DNA from: CAUPWF01 sp964367905
GTDB lineage: Bacteria > Bacillota > Clostridia > Lachnospirales > Lachnospiraceae
Direction of reading: 5' to 3'
Length of the DNA: 42,251 nucleotides
NCBI GenBank assembly: GCA_964367905.1
Contig: CAYIZP010000028.1
Location: forward strand, 1-42,251
In this document: piece after piece, positions 16,623-24,304 of the stretch
How positions within the stretch are numbered: the stretch's first letter is position 1
Layout of the letters: each line of letters opens with the position of its first letter
Notes under the pieces: model-generated
The model's input: the letters and a program-made list of their open reading frames with translations, nothing else
Told to the model about the DNA's origin: nothing
Databases searched by the model: none
Made by a program: the position numbers and the translations under genes

Positions 16623-17615
16623 GTGAAAGATATGAAATCAGTTTTAAAGAAAATCAAAGATTCCCGTGAAGCAAGTTTATTGATTGTTCTGATTATCCTG
16701 TGTGTTGTGATTTCGTTTAGAAGTCCATCGTTTCTAGAGTTTAAATCAATCTCGGATATGTTGAAAAATAATGGTGTAACCATGATAATGACATTGGGAA
16801 TGCTAGGAGTATTACTCATCGGAGGGATTGATATATCGATTGCGTCTACATTGGCATTTTCGGGAATGTCCGTTGGTATGCTGATGAAATATAATATCAT
16901 AAATAACAACATTTTATTATTTGTCATTGCAGTATTAATCGGAGCAGCATGTGGAGCAGTCATCGGTTTGGTTATTTCGAGAGGGAAGGTACTACCAATC
17001 ATTGCGACCATGGGATTTATGTACATATATCGAGGGTTGGCCTACGTAATAGGAAACAATCAATGGGCTACAGCCGATGAACTAGGTAGTTTTTCCGAAT
17101 TTGCTGTAGGAAGCCTACTTGGTATCAATAACGTAGTTTGGGTAATTATTATATGCTATATCATCTTCTTCGTTGTAATGAAGTGGACGAAGGTAGGTAG
17201 AAAAGTATATGCGGTTGGAAGTAATCGGGAAGCAGCTAGAATTTCAGGAATCAATACAAAGAATGTGGAGCTAATGGTGTACACCGTAATGGGAACGCTT
17301 GCAGGGCTTAGTGGTGCATTGGCAACATCAATCTACTCGGCTTCTCAGCCAAACATGCAATACGGAAGAGAAATGGATGTTATTGCAGCTTGTGTAATAG
17401 GTGGTGTAAGCATGACAGGTGGTCGTGGTACGGTAGTAGGGGCACTTCTAGGGTCTCTTATCTTAGCCGTTATTGCAAAAGCATTACCACTAGTTGGAAT
17501 TGATTCGATTGCACAAAACACAGTAAAAGGAATGATTATTATGATTGTAATCATCTTGAACGTTTTGGGACAGAGAGCAATGGATCGAAATAGTCTAAAA
17601 GAAAGGGAGATGTAG
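16623..17615 (+). CDS. CUT2 sugar ABC transporter permease (RhaP-like)
   Basis: 330-aa inner-membrane permease with about eight to ten hydrophobic segments. It has the family's GGIDISIAST near 66-75 and the cytoplasmic coupling loop YAVGSNREAARISGIN (~193-208) that contacts the ATPase. The GTG start at 16623 is chosen because AAGGAGG lies ten bases upstream. The alternative ATG at 16632 would be too far from it. It pairs with the following permease and the upstream double ATPase; substrate rhamnose is inferred from context. Confidence 0.88.
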   Translation: MKDMKSVLKKIKDSREASLLIVLIILCVVISFRSPSFLEFKSISDMLKNNGVTMIMTLGMLGVLLIGGIDISIASTLAFSGMSVGMLMKYNIINNNILLFVIAVLIGAACGAVIGLVISRGKVLPIIATMGFMYIYRGLAYVIGNNQWATADELGSFSEFAVGSLLGINNVVWVIIICYIIFFVVMKWTKVGRKVYAVGSNREAARISGINTKNVELMVYTVMGTLAGLSGALATSIYSASQPNMQYGREMDVIAACVIGGVSMTGGRGTVVGALLGSLILAVIAKALPLVGIDSIAQNTVKGMIIMIVIILNVLGQRAMDRNSLKEREM

Positions 17616-17617
17616 TT

Positions 17618-18631
17618 ATGGCTGGAAAATCAGGAAGAACGATTAGTAATACACCGAATACTTCGTGGAAGAAGGCGATACTCAGCTGGGAAGGTGCACT
17701 CGTAGTAGTATTTTTGCTAGTGACAATCCTAAATATGAGCTTATCTCCAACCTATACCATAGAAAATGTATTTCGTGAGATGCCAAGATATCTATCTGGA
17801 GTGTTTCTACTACTCCCAATGGTGTATATCTTAATATTAGGTGAAATTGATATCTCGGTAGGTTCTATTGTTTGTCTATCGGCGACCTTTATGTGTATGA
17901 GTGTCAATGCAGGACTTCCATTTGGGGTTGTTGTGTTGGTAGGATTGGGAACTGGTACAGTTTGTGGATTGATCAATGGACTCATCCTAACAAGATTCAC
18001 CGAGTTGCCACCGATGATTGTAACACTTGCTACTCAGATTGTTTTCAGAGGGATTGCAGAAGTCTCACTGGGAAGTGGCGGTTCGGTATCTCTAAGTGAT
18101 ACATCAGGATTCTTCTTGCTTGCAGGAAAAGTAGGAATTATCCCATATATCTTCTTTGTTATCATGATACTTGCCGTAGTATTTGGTGTAGTATTGAGGA
18201 AGACAACATTTGGAAGAAGCGTATATGCGATTGGATCGAATAAATTGGCTGCATATTATTCTGGTATACCAGTGCAGAGAAATCGATTGATTATTTATAC
18301 AGTAACAGGCACAATGGCAGGTGTCAGTGCATTGTTTTTAACATCTGTTCTGTTTGGAGCAAACACAACGACAGGAAACGGGTTCGAGCTAGATGCCATA
18401 GCGATGGCAGTATTTGGTGGAGTATCTACCGCAGGTGGTAAAGGGAAGTTACAAGGTGGTATGATATCTGCATTCATTATTATATGTCTAAGGATTGGAC
18501 TTGGACAGATCAATATGAATCCACAGATTATTCTTATTATATTGGGTAGCTTGCTTATTATCTCAGCATTATTACCGAATTTTAACCTAACACAGAAGTT
18601 GAAAAAGAAAAAAAATACTTATGCATCATAA
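17618..18631 (+). CDS. CUT2 sugar ABC transporter permease (RhaQ-like)
   Basis: 337-aa permease, second membrane subunit, two bases after the first permease gene. After a polar N-terminus (~1-24) there are about eight to ten hydrophobic helices. ILGEIDISVGSIV (~70-82) and the coupling loop YAIGSNKLAAYYSGIPV (~204-220) match the first permease at equivalent places. The heterodimer of two permeases is the usual RhaPQ arrangement rather than the homodimer of RbsC-type systems, which mildly supports a rhamnose-type transporter. Confidence 0.88.
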   Translation: MAGKSGRTISNTPNTSWKKAILSWEGALVVVFLLVTILNMSLSPTYTIENVFREMPRYLSGVFLLLPMVYILILGEIDISVGSIVCLSATFMCMSVNAGLPFGVVVLVGLGTGTVCGLINGLILTRFTELPPMIVTLATQIVFRGIAEVSLGSGGSVSLSDTSGFFLLAGKVGIIPYIFFVIMILAVVFGVVLRKTTFGRSVYAIGSNKLAAYYSGIPVQRNRLIIYTVTGTMAGVSALFLTSVLFGANTTTGNGFELDAIAMAVFGGVSTAGGKGKLQGGMISAFIIICLRIGLGQINMNPQIILIILGSLLIISALLPNFNLTQKLKKKKNTYAS

Positions 18632-18674
18632 GATGCTTTGTATATAAAATTATCCGAAAGGGAGGAAAGAAAGA

Positions 18675-19769
18675 ATGAAGAAAAGACTTATCAGTACATT
18701 GTTAGCGATGGCAGTAGTAGGAGCAATGGTAGTAGGGTGCAGTGCACCAGCAGCACCAGCGGAAGAGCCAGCGGCTACAGAGGAAGAGGCACCAGCTGAG
18801 GAAACAGAAGAGCCAGCAGAAGGCGCAGCATCAGGCGGTGGAGTTCATGCAATCGTAACAAAATCAGCAGGAAATCCTTACTTTGAGAAATGTGTAGAAG
18901 GATTTACAGCAGTAATTGAAGCAGCAGGCGGAGAAGTAGTTGTAAAACATCCAGAGGCAGCAACAGCAGATGCACAAGTATCGGCAATTCAATCATTAAT
19001 CTCTCAAGGAGTAGACTCAATCACTCTTGCAGCAAATGACCAAAATGCATTACAAGCAACTTTGACAGAGGCGATGGATGCTGGAATCAAGGTTTCAACA
19101 TTTGACTCAAATGTAAATGCTGACAGCCGTCAAGTATTTGTAAACCAAGCAGGTGTACAAGAAATCGGTCAAGCGCTTATCGATGCAGTATATGATATCT
19201 CAGGTGGTTCAGGACAATGGGCAATCCTTTCAGCAACATCTCAAGCAGCAAACCAAAATGCATGGATTGAAGCAATGCAAGAGATTATGAAAGAAGACAA
19301 ATACAAAGACTTAGAATTAGTAGAAGTTGCTTATGGTGATGATGAGCCACAAAAATCTACAGAGCAAACATTAGCATTATTATCAAAATACCCAGACTTA
19401 AAAGTAATCTGTGCTCCAACAACAGTTGGTGTCAACTCAGGTGCTCAAGTACTTCAAGATGAAGGGTCATCTGTAAAACTTACAGGACTTGGACTTCCAT
19501 CTCAAATGGCAGCATTTATCGGAGATGGAGATGAATTCTCTACACCTTACATGTACTTATGGAATCCAGAGGACTTAGGAAAACTAGCAGCTCACACATC
19601 ATTAGCATTAGTTGATGGAACAATCACAGGAACAGCTGGAGATACATTTACAACAGATATGGGTGATTATGAAGTAGTAGAAGCTGGTGACGGCGGAACG
19701 GAAATCATCGTAGGACCTCCATTCAAATTCGACCCAAGCAATATCGCAGAGTGGAAAGACGTATACTAA
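18675..19769 (+). CDS. Sugar-binding lipoprotein of CUT2 transporter (RhaS-like)
   Basis: 364-aa periplasmic-binding-protein-like lipoprotein. The signal peptide ends in the lipobox VVGC with Cys22 as lipid anchor. A linker rich in Ala, Glu and Pro (~24-52) tethers the domain to the membrane. The ligand-binding fold follows (Peripla_BP_4 class), with KSAGNPYFEKCVEGF (~63-77) at the sugar-binding start and ISQGVDSITLAANDQNA (~110-126). It is last in the four-gene operon and ends at a strong hairpin terminator. It captures the sugar outside and passes it to the permeases; rhamnose specificity is inferred from position. A full RBS GGGAGGAAAG precedes the ATG. Confidence 0.9.
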   Translation: MKKRLISTLLAMAVVGAMVVGCSAPAAPAEEPAATEEEAPAEETEEPAEGAASGGGVHAIVTKSAGNPYFEKCVEGFTAVIEAAGGEVVVKHPEAATADAQVSAIQSLISQGVDSITLAANDQNALQATLTEAMDAGIKVSTFDSNVNADSRQVFVNQAGVQEIGQALIDAVYDISGGSGQWAILSATSQAANQNAWIEAMQEIMKEDKYKDLELVEVAYGDDEPQKSTEQTLALLSKYPDLKVICAPTTVGVNSGAQVLQDEGSSVKLTGLGLPSQMAAFIGDGDEFSTPYMYLWNPEDLGKLAAHTSLALVDGTITGTAGDTFTTDMGDYEVVEAGDGGTEIIVGPPFKFDPSNIAEWKDVY

Positions 19770-19792
19770 AAACAAAATATTGAAAATAATAG

Positions 19793-19830
19793 CAAAGCAA
19801 TGTGCATATTGGCACATTGCTTTGTTTCAA
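19793..19830 (+). terminator. Intrinsic terminator after the CUT2 operon
   Basis: A perfect 13-bp stem pairs 19793-19805 (CAAAGCAATGTGC) with 19812-19824 (GCACATTGCTTTG) around a six-base loop, followed by TTTCAATT. The tail is only moderately T-rich, but the stem is strong and placed 23 bases after the stop. Confidence 0.8.
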
Positions 19831-19847
19831 TTCGTCAAATTCTACTG

Positions 19848-19907
19848 AAAATTGATAGTATTATGACGGAAACAGAATAGCATAACACCCTCTTCATTTG
19901 TTATGAT
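19848..19907 (+). promoter_or_regulatory. GH3 promoter with box shared with the sulfatase promoter
   Basis: The -10 is TATGAT (19902-19907). The 40 bases at 19848-19887 match 33188-33227 upstream of the sulfatase at 32/40 positions, including the identical 12-mer TGATAGTATTAT (19853-19864). The box sits 49 bases before the -10, against 48 at the sulfatase. It reaches into the -35 position, where no TTGACA-like hexamer is seen. This geometry suggests a shared activator site. Confidence 0.6.
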
Positions 19908-19938
19908 GTAGGCAGAAAAGTATGTGAAAGGGGTTATT

Positions 19939-22200
19939 ATGGATTATCAGAAGCGAGTAGATGAATTGTTAAATGAAATGACGCTAGAGGAGAAGATTGC
20001 ACAGACGTGGGCAATACCTACGAATGATCTGGCACTTGATGAGGAGGAGCTGGACAAAGTTCTTTCTACAGGGGAAATACAGAATGAACAGATCAAGGAA
20101 TGGTTGCGATATGGTTTGGGTGCGTTCCAGCTTCCAGGGAAGAATATGCCTGTGGAGGCGAGTGTAAAGTACAGAAACATTTTGCAAAAATATGTACAAG
20201 AAAATACAAGATTAAAGATACCAGTATTAGTACATGAGGAGTGTCTAAATGGACAGTTAGCAGAAGGTTCAACGATGTTTCCGCGACCGATCGGAATGGC
20301 GGGTTCGTTTAATCCAGAGTTGGTGCAGAAGGTGTTTGATGTTGTTGGGCGTGAGGTACGTCTAAGAGGTGGACATCAAGCGTTTACGCCGGTATTAGAT
20401 ATTGGAAGGGATCCTCGTTGGGGACGTATTGAAGAAACCTTTGGAGAAGATACGCATTTGGTTTCGGAGATTGGACTAGCAGCAGTGAAGGGATTACAAG
20501 GAGGCGGAGATGGTGTAGATGATAAGCATATCGTATCATCACCGAAGCATTTTGTGGCTTATGGACAATGCGATGGAGGAAGGAATTTTGCCCCGACGAA
20601 TATACCGATGCGTGCATTAAAGGATCAAATATTGCCACCGTTTGAGCGGGCAGTAAAAGAAGGCCATGCCTTGGGAATCATGCCATCACATTCAGACATC
20701 GATGGAATCCCGTGTCATGGGAACCGTTGGTTGCTGACAGAGTTGCTGAGAGAGGAATGGGGATTTGAAGGGATTGTAGTTTCAGACTATGGAGATGTGG
20801 AGCGATTAGAGATTCTGCATCATGTGGTAGATAGCAAGACCAAGGCGGCAGCACAAGGACTACGTGCAGGTGTGGATATTGATGCGCCAGCAGGTGCCGC
20901 TTATTCCGTATTAAAAGAAGCAATCCAAGAAGATCCATCACTTGAAAGTGTGCTGGATGATACAGTAAAGCGTATCTTATCGTTGAAATTTAGATTGGGA
21001 TTATTCGAGAATGTATATAAATCCCCAGAAGAAGCAGGTAAGATTGTAAATTGTCAGGAGCATATTGATATTGCACAAGAGATCGCAGAAGAATCCGTTA
21101 TTCTACTGAAGAATGAGGGTGAAATCTTACCACTGGATTCTAAGAACTTGAAGAAGCTAGCTGTTATTGGACCGACTGCGACACCAGTTGAATTTAGCTA
21201 TTATAGTGCGAGACCAAATGTAGGTGTGAGTATCTTAGATGGAATTCGTGAAAAGGCAGAAGGCGAGTTTGAGGTTTGCTATGAGAGAGGTTGTGGAATT
21301 ACAAAAGAGCAACTAGCCATGGAAACAGAGACAGATGTAATGTTACAAAATCCAACCTTATATACACCAGAAGAGGAAGTGGAGACGATACGAAGTGCGG
21401 TTGAATTGGCACAGAATTCAGATGTGGTAGTTCTCTGTCTTGGAGGATCACCGAATACAAGCCGTGAGGCAGTAACCTTGATGAAGCATAATGGGGACAA
21501 TTCCTCTCTGAATCTAGTTGGTCAGCAGAATGAATTACTACGACAAGTAGTAGCGACGGGAACACCTACCGTTGTTGTATTGATCAACGGAAAGCCGCTA
21601 TCTTGTGGAGAAGTGTATGAGAAGGCCAATGCGGTATTGGAAGGCTGGTATCTGGGACAACAAACAGGAGCTGCGATTGCGAATATTCTCTTTGGGGATG
21701 TGAATCCAAGCGGTCGTTTACCAGTCACAATTGTTCGCAATTCAGGCTGTTTGCCAGGATATTATAGTCAAAAGAGAACGGCATTTATCAAGGACTATTT
21801 ATTCGAAAAAGAAGGACCATATTATTGGTTTGGCTACGGATTGAGTTATACAGAGTTTGAATATAGCAATCTAACACTTTCAGAAGAAAATCTGCCAGAA
21901 GGTGTGGTAATGCAAGCATCCGTAGATGTGAAGAATGTAGGAAAAAGAGACGGGAAAGAAGTGGTGCAGATGTATATCTCAGATCCAGTATCTTCCATGG
22001 CACGCCCAATGAAAGAGTTAAAAAGATTTAAAAAGGAATTGATTAAATCTAGAGAAATCAAAAAAATAAACTTTAACATAACAAAAGAAATGTTAAAGTT
22101 TACAAATTTTAATTACAAAAAAGTTGTGGAATCTGGAGAGTTTATTGTTATAATAGGAAAGAACAGTAATGAGGGACTAGAGAGTAGTTTTACAATCTAA
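19939..22200 (+). CDS. Glycoside hydrolase family 3 (beta-glucosidase/beta-xylosidase type)
   Basis: 753-aa GH3 enzyme without a signal peptide, so cytoplasmic. The TIM barrel (~10-350) contains LVHEECLNG, GRDPRWGRIEETFGED (156-171), KHFVAYG (203-209) and the nucleophile Asp283 in VVSDYGD. An alpha/beta sandwich (~380-600) and a C-terminal fibronectin-III-like domain (~660-753) complete the standard layout. It releases terminal beta-linked sugars; glucose, xylose or arabinofuranose cannot be told apart by eye. ATG 19939 is chosen over GTG 19924 because AAAGGGG lies just upstream of the ATG. The last ~180 bases (from ~22020) are much more AT-rich than the rest, although the reading frame and fold are intact. 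Confidence 0.9.
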   Translation: MDYQKRVDELLNEMTLEEKIAQTWAIPTNDLALDEEELDKVLSTGEIQNEQIKEWLRYGLGAFQLPGKNMPVEASVKYRNILQKYVQENTRLKIPVLVHEECLNGQLAEGSTMFPRPIGMAGSFNPELVQKVFDVVGREVRLRGGHQAFTPVLDIGRDPRWGRIEETFGEDTHLVSEIGLAAVKGLQGGGDGVDDKHIVSSPKHFVAYGQCDGGRNFAPTNIPMRALKDQILPPFERAVKEGHALGIMPSHSDIDGIPCHGNRWLLTELLREEWGFEGIVVSDYGDVERLEILHHVVDSKTKAAAQGLRAGVDIDAPAGAAYSVLKEAIQEDPSLESVLDDTVKRILSLKFRLGLFENVYKSPEEAGKIVNCQEHIDIAQEIAEESVILLKNEGEILPLDSKNLKKLAVIGPTATPVEFSYYSARPNVGVSILDGIREKAEGEFEVCYERGCGITKEQLAMETETDVMLQNPTLYTPEEEVETIRSAVELAQNSDVVVLCLGGSPNTSREAVTLMKHNGDNSSLNLVGQQNELLRQVVATGTPTVVVLINGKPLSCGEVYEKANAVLEGWYLGQQTGAAIANILFGDVNPSGRLPVTIVRNSGCLPGYYSQKRTAFIKDYLFEKEGPYYWFGYGLSYTEFEYSNLTLSEENLPEGVVMQASVDVKNVGKRDGKEVVQMYISDPVSSMARPMKELKRFKKELIKSREIKKINFNITKEMLKFTNFNYKKVVESGEFIVIIGKNSNEGLESSFTI

Positions 22201-22253
22201 ACAAGAAGGAGAGGAATGGGCTATCAGGGAGTAATTATTTGGTGACTTAGTGC

Positions 22254-22310
22254 AAAAAAAGAACGAAGATTATACGATATTTTGTTTCGTAATTACTTCG
22301 TTCTTTTTTT
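22254..22310. terminator. Bidirectional terminator between GH3 and Dabb genes
   Basis: A perfect 15-bp stem pairs 22254-22268 (AAAAAAAGAACGAAG) with 22296-22310 (CTTCGTTCTTTTTTT). A-run and T-run flanks let it work on both strands. The 27-base loop contains a partial inner stem (TACGA/TCGTA). It lies between convergent genes. Confidence 0.88.
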
Positions 22311-22347
22311 AAAAAGTACCTTTTAAATAATAGGATTATCCATATAC

Positions 22348-22647
22348 TTATACTTCATAATCTAAGCAGCTCCGTTCTGAAATCACAGAACGGATATATC
22401 CTGCTGCAGCTAGGTGATCTGGATGCTTTTGATAAATTTGTAAATCAGCTTCAGTTTCAAAAAGTGTATGCAACATAAGATCGGCAGTGCTACTAGGTAA
22501 CAATTCAGTAGTAACGCTAATTTCTACTAATTCTGGAATCAAGTTCTTGAGATTTTCTAACTTATTTTTAATATTTTGTTTGATTGTGATTTTCTGTTCA
22601 ATTGAATAGTCTTCTTTTATTTTCCAAGCTACAATGTGTTTTACCAT
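22348..22647 (-). CDS. Dabb (stress-responsive A/B barrel) family protein
   Basis: About 99 aa starting MVKHIVAWKI, with the family pattern of an N-terminal beta strand with a buried His (VKHIVAWK), a long helix (~17-38), then ELLPSSTADLMLHTLFET and YQKHPDHLAAAGYIRS. These are typical Dabb ferredoxin-like dimeric barrel features. The start at 22647 has RBS AAGGAGAAA on the minus strand. An upstream in-frame ATG would add 21 poorly fitting residues. The biochemical role of bacterial Dabb proteins is mostly unknown. It stands alone, convergent to GH3 and divergent from the next operon. Confidence 0.8.
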   Translation of the reverse strand: MVKHIVAWKIKEDYSIEQKITIKQNIKNKLENLKNLIPELVEISVTTELLPSSTADLMLHTLFETEADLQIYQKHPDHLAAAGYIRSVISERSCLDYEV

Positions 22648-22901
22648 AATTTTCTCCTTGTAATAGATAGATTTTAAGATAATGTTTTCAGTTGATTTGC
22701 AGTATAACATGAAATGAAATATTATACACTATAATTTAACAAATTTATTTAAAATTAAAAATATAGTAATATATGTATATAATATGCATGAAAAGTGATA
22801 AAAAATCAATGGTTATATTCGATTTATAGATTAGTTTTATAAAAACATCAAATAAAATTGTGAAAATAACCAAAAATCCACATATAATTTAAAAAAATTA
22901 G
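22648..22901. other. Very AT-rich divergent intergenic region
   Basis: With the regulatory stretch and short leader frame that follow it, this belongs to a 390-base interval between the Dabb start and the next long gene. These 254 bases are extremely AT-rich, with poly-A/T tracts and several TATAAT-like words (for example on the minus strand near 22724-22736) that may serve the Dabb gene. I see no coding sequence, RNA gene or convincing repeat in this part. Confidence 0.5.
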
Positions 22902-22968
22902 AGCAGAACGACTTGACTAAAAAAAACAAGTATGATAGTATAAACAAAACAAAGGTAGGACGTTCTAC
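22902..22968 (+). promoter_or_regulatory. Promoter and operator pair of the glycosidase-transketolase operon
   Basis: TTGACT (22913-22918), a 17-base spacer and TAGTAT (22936-22941). Just downstream, at 22955-22968, lies the near-palindrome GTAGGACGTTCTAC, where only the central mismatch breaks symmetry. A weaker relative (GCAGAACGACTTGA) overlaps the -35 at 22902-22915, 53 bases away (five helical turns). The FadR-type GntR regulator encoded in this operon is the obvious candidate repressor; this is inference. Confidence 0.55.
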
Positions 22969-22982
22969 AAAAGAAGGGGGGC

Positions 22983-23021
22983 ATGAAAGTTAGAATGTTT
23001 GTAAATGGCAACATGATTTAA
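22983..23021 (+). CDS. 12-codon leader micro-ORF
   Basis: ATG to TAA, predicted MKVRMFVNGNMI, preceded by a very strong ribosome binding site (AGAAGGGGGG). It lies within the leader of the operon and ends 16 bases before the glycosidase ATG, which has its own AGGAGG. It could be a regulatory leader peptide or the start of a lost gene. Translation is not proven, and it is out of frame with the glycosidase. Confidence 0.35.
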   Translation: MKVRMFVNGNMI

Positions 23022-23037
23022 GGAGGAAATACATAAA

Positions 23038-24291
23038 ATGAAGACCAAACTTTCAATCAAGGGAGATAAATTTTTGATTAACGGAGAGCTTACGTATTCT
23101 GAAATAGCTACTTCACGAAAAGAAGCTAGGGGATTGTTGATGAATGCACGTTTTATTCAAGGGATTTTTGATGATACCAATCATCCTGAAAAATATGCGA
23201 GATACGGGATAGAACATTGGGATCCAGATGAAAATACCAATAATTTGATAGAGGCTTTGCCTGAGTGGTATTCATATGGATTGAGAGCCTTTACTGTAGG
23301 ATTCCAAGGTGGTGGTGCATGTTTTACGATTCCAAATCAAGAGATTAATACAAATCCATTTTCTAGTGATGGAATGAGCATAAAAGAAGCAGCATTGGAA
23401 AGAATGAAACGCATTATTTTAGCAGCAGATCAGATAGGAATGATAGTAGTAGTTAGTTGTTTTTACAGTGGACAGATTCATTATCTTGATGATAATGAGG
23501 CAGTTATAAAAGCAACGATGTTAGTAGCAGAATGGCTCAAAAAAGAGGCGTTCACAAATGTTATTCTAGAAATTGCAAATGAAATGAATTGTGAAGAATA
23601 TATCCCATATCCATGCATTGCAACTGAAGAGGGAATGTGTGAATTAATTAAGCAAGCCCGTGAAGCATCAGGTGGATACTATGTAGGATGCAGCTCTCTT
23701 GGGTTTTCCTATTATGAAGCGGTTGGAGAGGCATCAGATATTAATATTATTCATGGCAACAATCAAACAAGGCAACATCTGTATAATAAAATACTTCAAG
23801 CAAGGAAGACAAAATCACCAATATTATGTAATGAAGATTCTCAAGCAGTAAGTAGATTAGGGGTTACATATCCAGCACAAGTATCATGGGGATATTATAA
23901 CAATCTTACCAAACAAGAACCGCCGACACGGTGGAATGTGTTAAAGGGAGAAGATTTGTTTTTTGCACATAGAATGGCTGAAGGAATAGGTATAGAGGTT
24001 CCTCAACTTGAAGAACAAGACCAGTATTATCTGCAAGGCTTTGAGAAAGACATTACCTATGAAGGAAAGCGGTGGATTCGATTGGCTAGTATGTATCCTG
24101 AACGTATTGATTTTGTGGAATTTTATTGCAATGACGAGTTATTTTATATTGCATACGATGATCCGTTCCTAGTAAATTACGAAAAAACATGGGATCAAAA
24201 AGGTGTTGAGTGCGAATTAGGTGATACATGGAAGGCAGTAATACACTTGGTATCAGGTGAGAAAATTATTAAACAAAAAAAAGTATTATGA
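23038..24291 (+). CDS. Uncharacterised TIM-barrel glycoside hydrolase-like protein (clan GH-A-like)
   Basis: 417 aa, no signal peptide, so probably intracellular. The N-terminal TIM barrel (~10-320) has the block GLLMNARFIQGIFDD (32-46), a pattern I associate with a conserved family of unassigned glycosidase-like proteins. The clan GH-A acid/base pair is probably Asn181-Glu182 in LEIANEMN, and the nucleophile Glu266 in ILCNEDS. A C-terminal beta-sandwich (~330-417) resembles the Ig-like modules that follow such barrels. It is first gene of a long operon with a lipoprotein-dependent transporter, so it most likely hydrolyses an imported glycoside. The released sugar is unknown. The call as an enzyme rests on the two Glu motifs. 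Confidence 0.7.
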   Translation: MKTKLSIKGDKFLINGELTYSEIATSRKEARGLLMNARFIQGIFDDTNHPEKYARYGIEHWDPDENTNNLIEALPEWYSYGLRAFTVGFQGGGACFTIPNQEINTNPFSSDGMSIKEAALERMKRIILAADQIGMIVVVSCFYSGQIHYLDDNEAVIKATMLVAEWLKKEAFTNVILEIANEMNCEEYIPYPCIATEEGMCELIKQAREASGGYYVGCSSLGFSYYEAVGEASDINIIHGNNQTRQHLYNKILQARKTKSPILCNEDSQAVSRLGVTYPAQVSWGYYNNLTKQEPPTRWNVLKGEDLFFAHRMAEGIGIEVPQLEEQDQYYLQGFEKDITYEGKRWIRLASMYPERIDFVEFYCNDELFYIAYDDPFLVNYEKTWDQKGVECELGDTWKAVIHLVSGEKIIKQKKVL

Positions 24292-24304
24292 AAAGGAGAA
24301 AAAT

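Noticed and set aside
22933..22941. TGATAGTAT upstream of the glycosidase operon looks like the start of the GH3/sulfatase shared box.
   Set aside because: Only nine bases match and they form part of the -10 of a promoter with a good -35. The rest of the box (7 of the next 18 positions) does not align.
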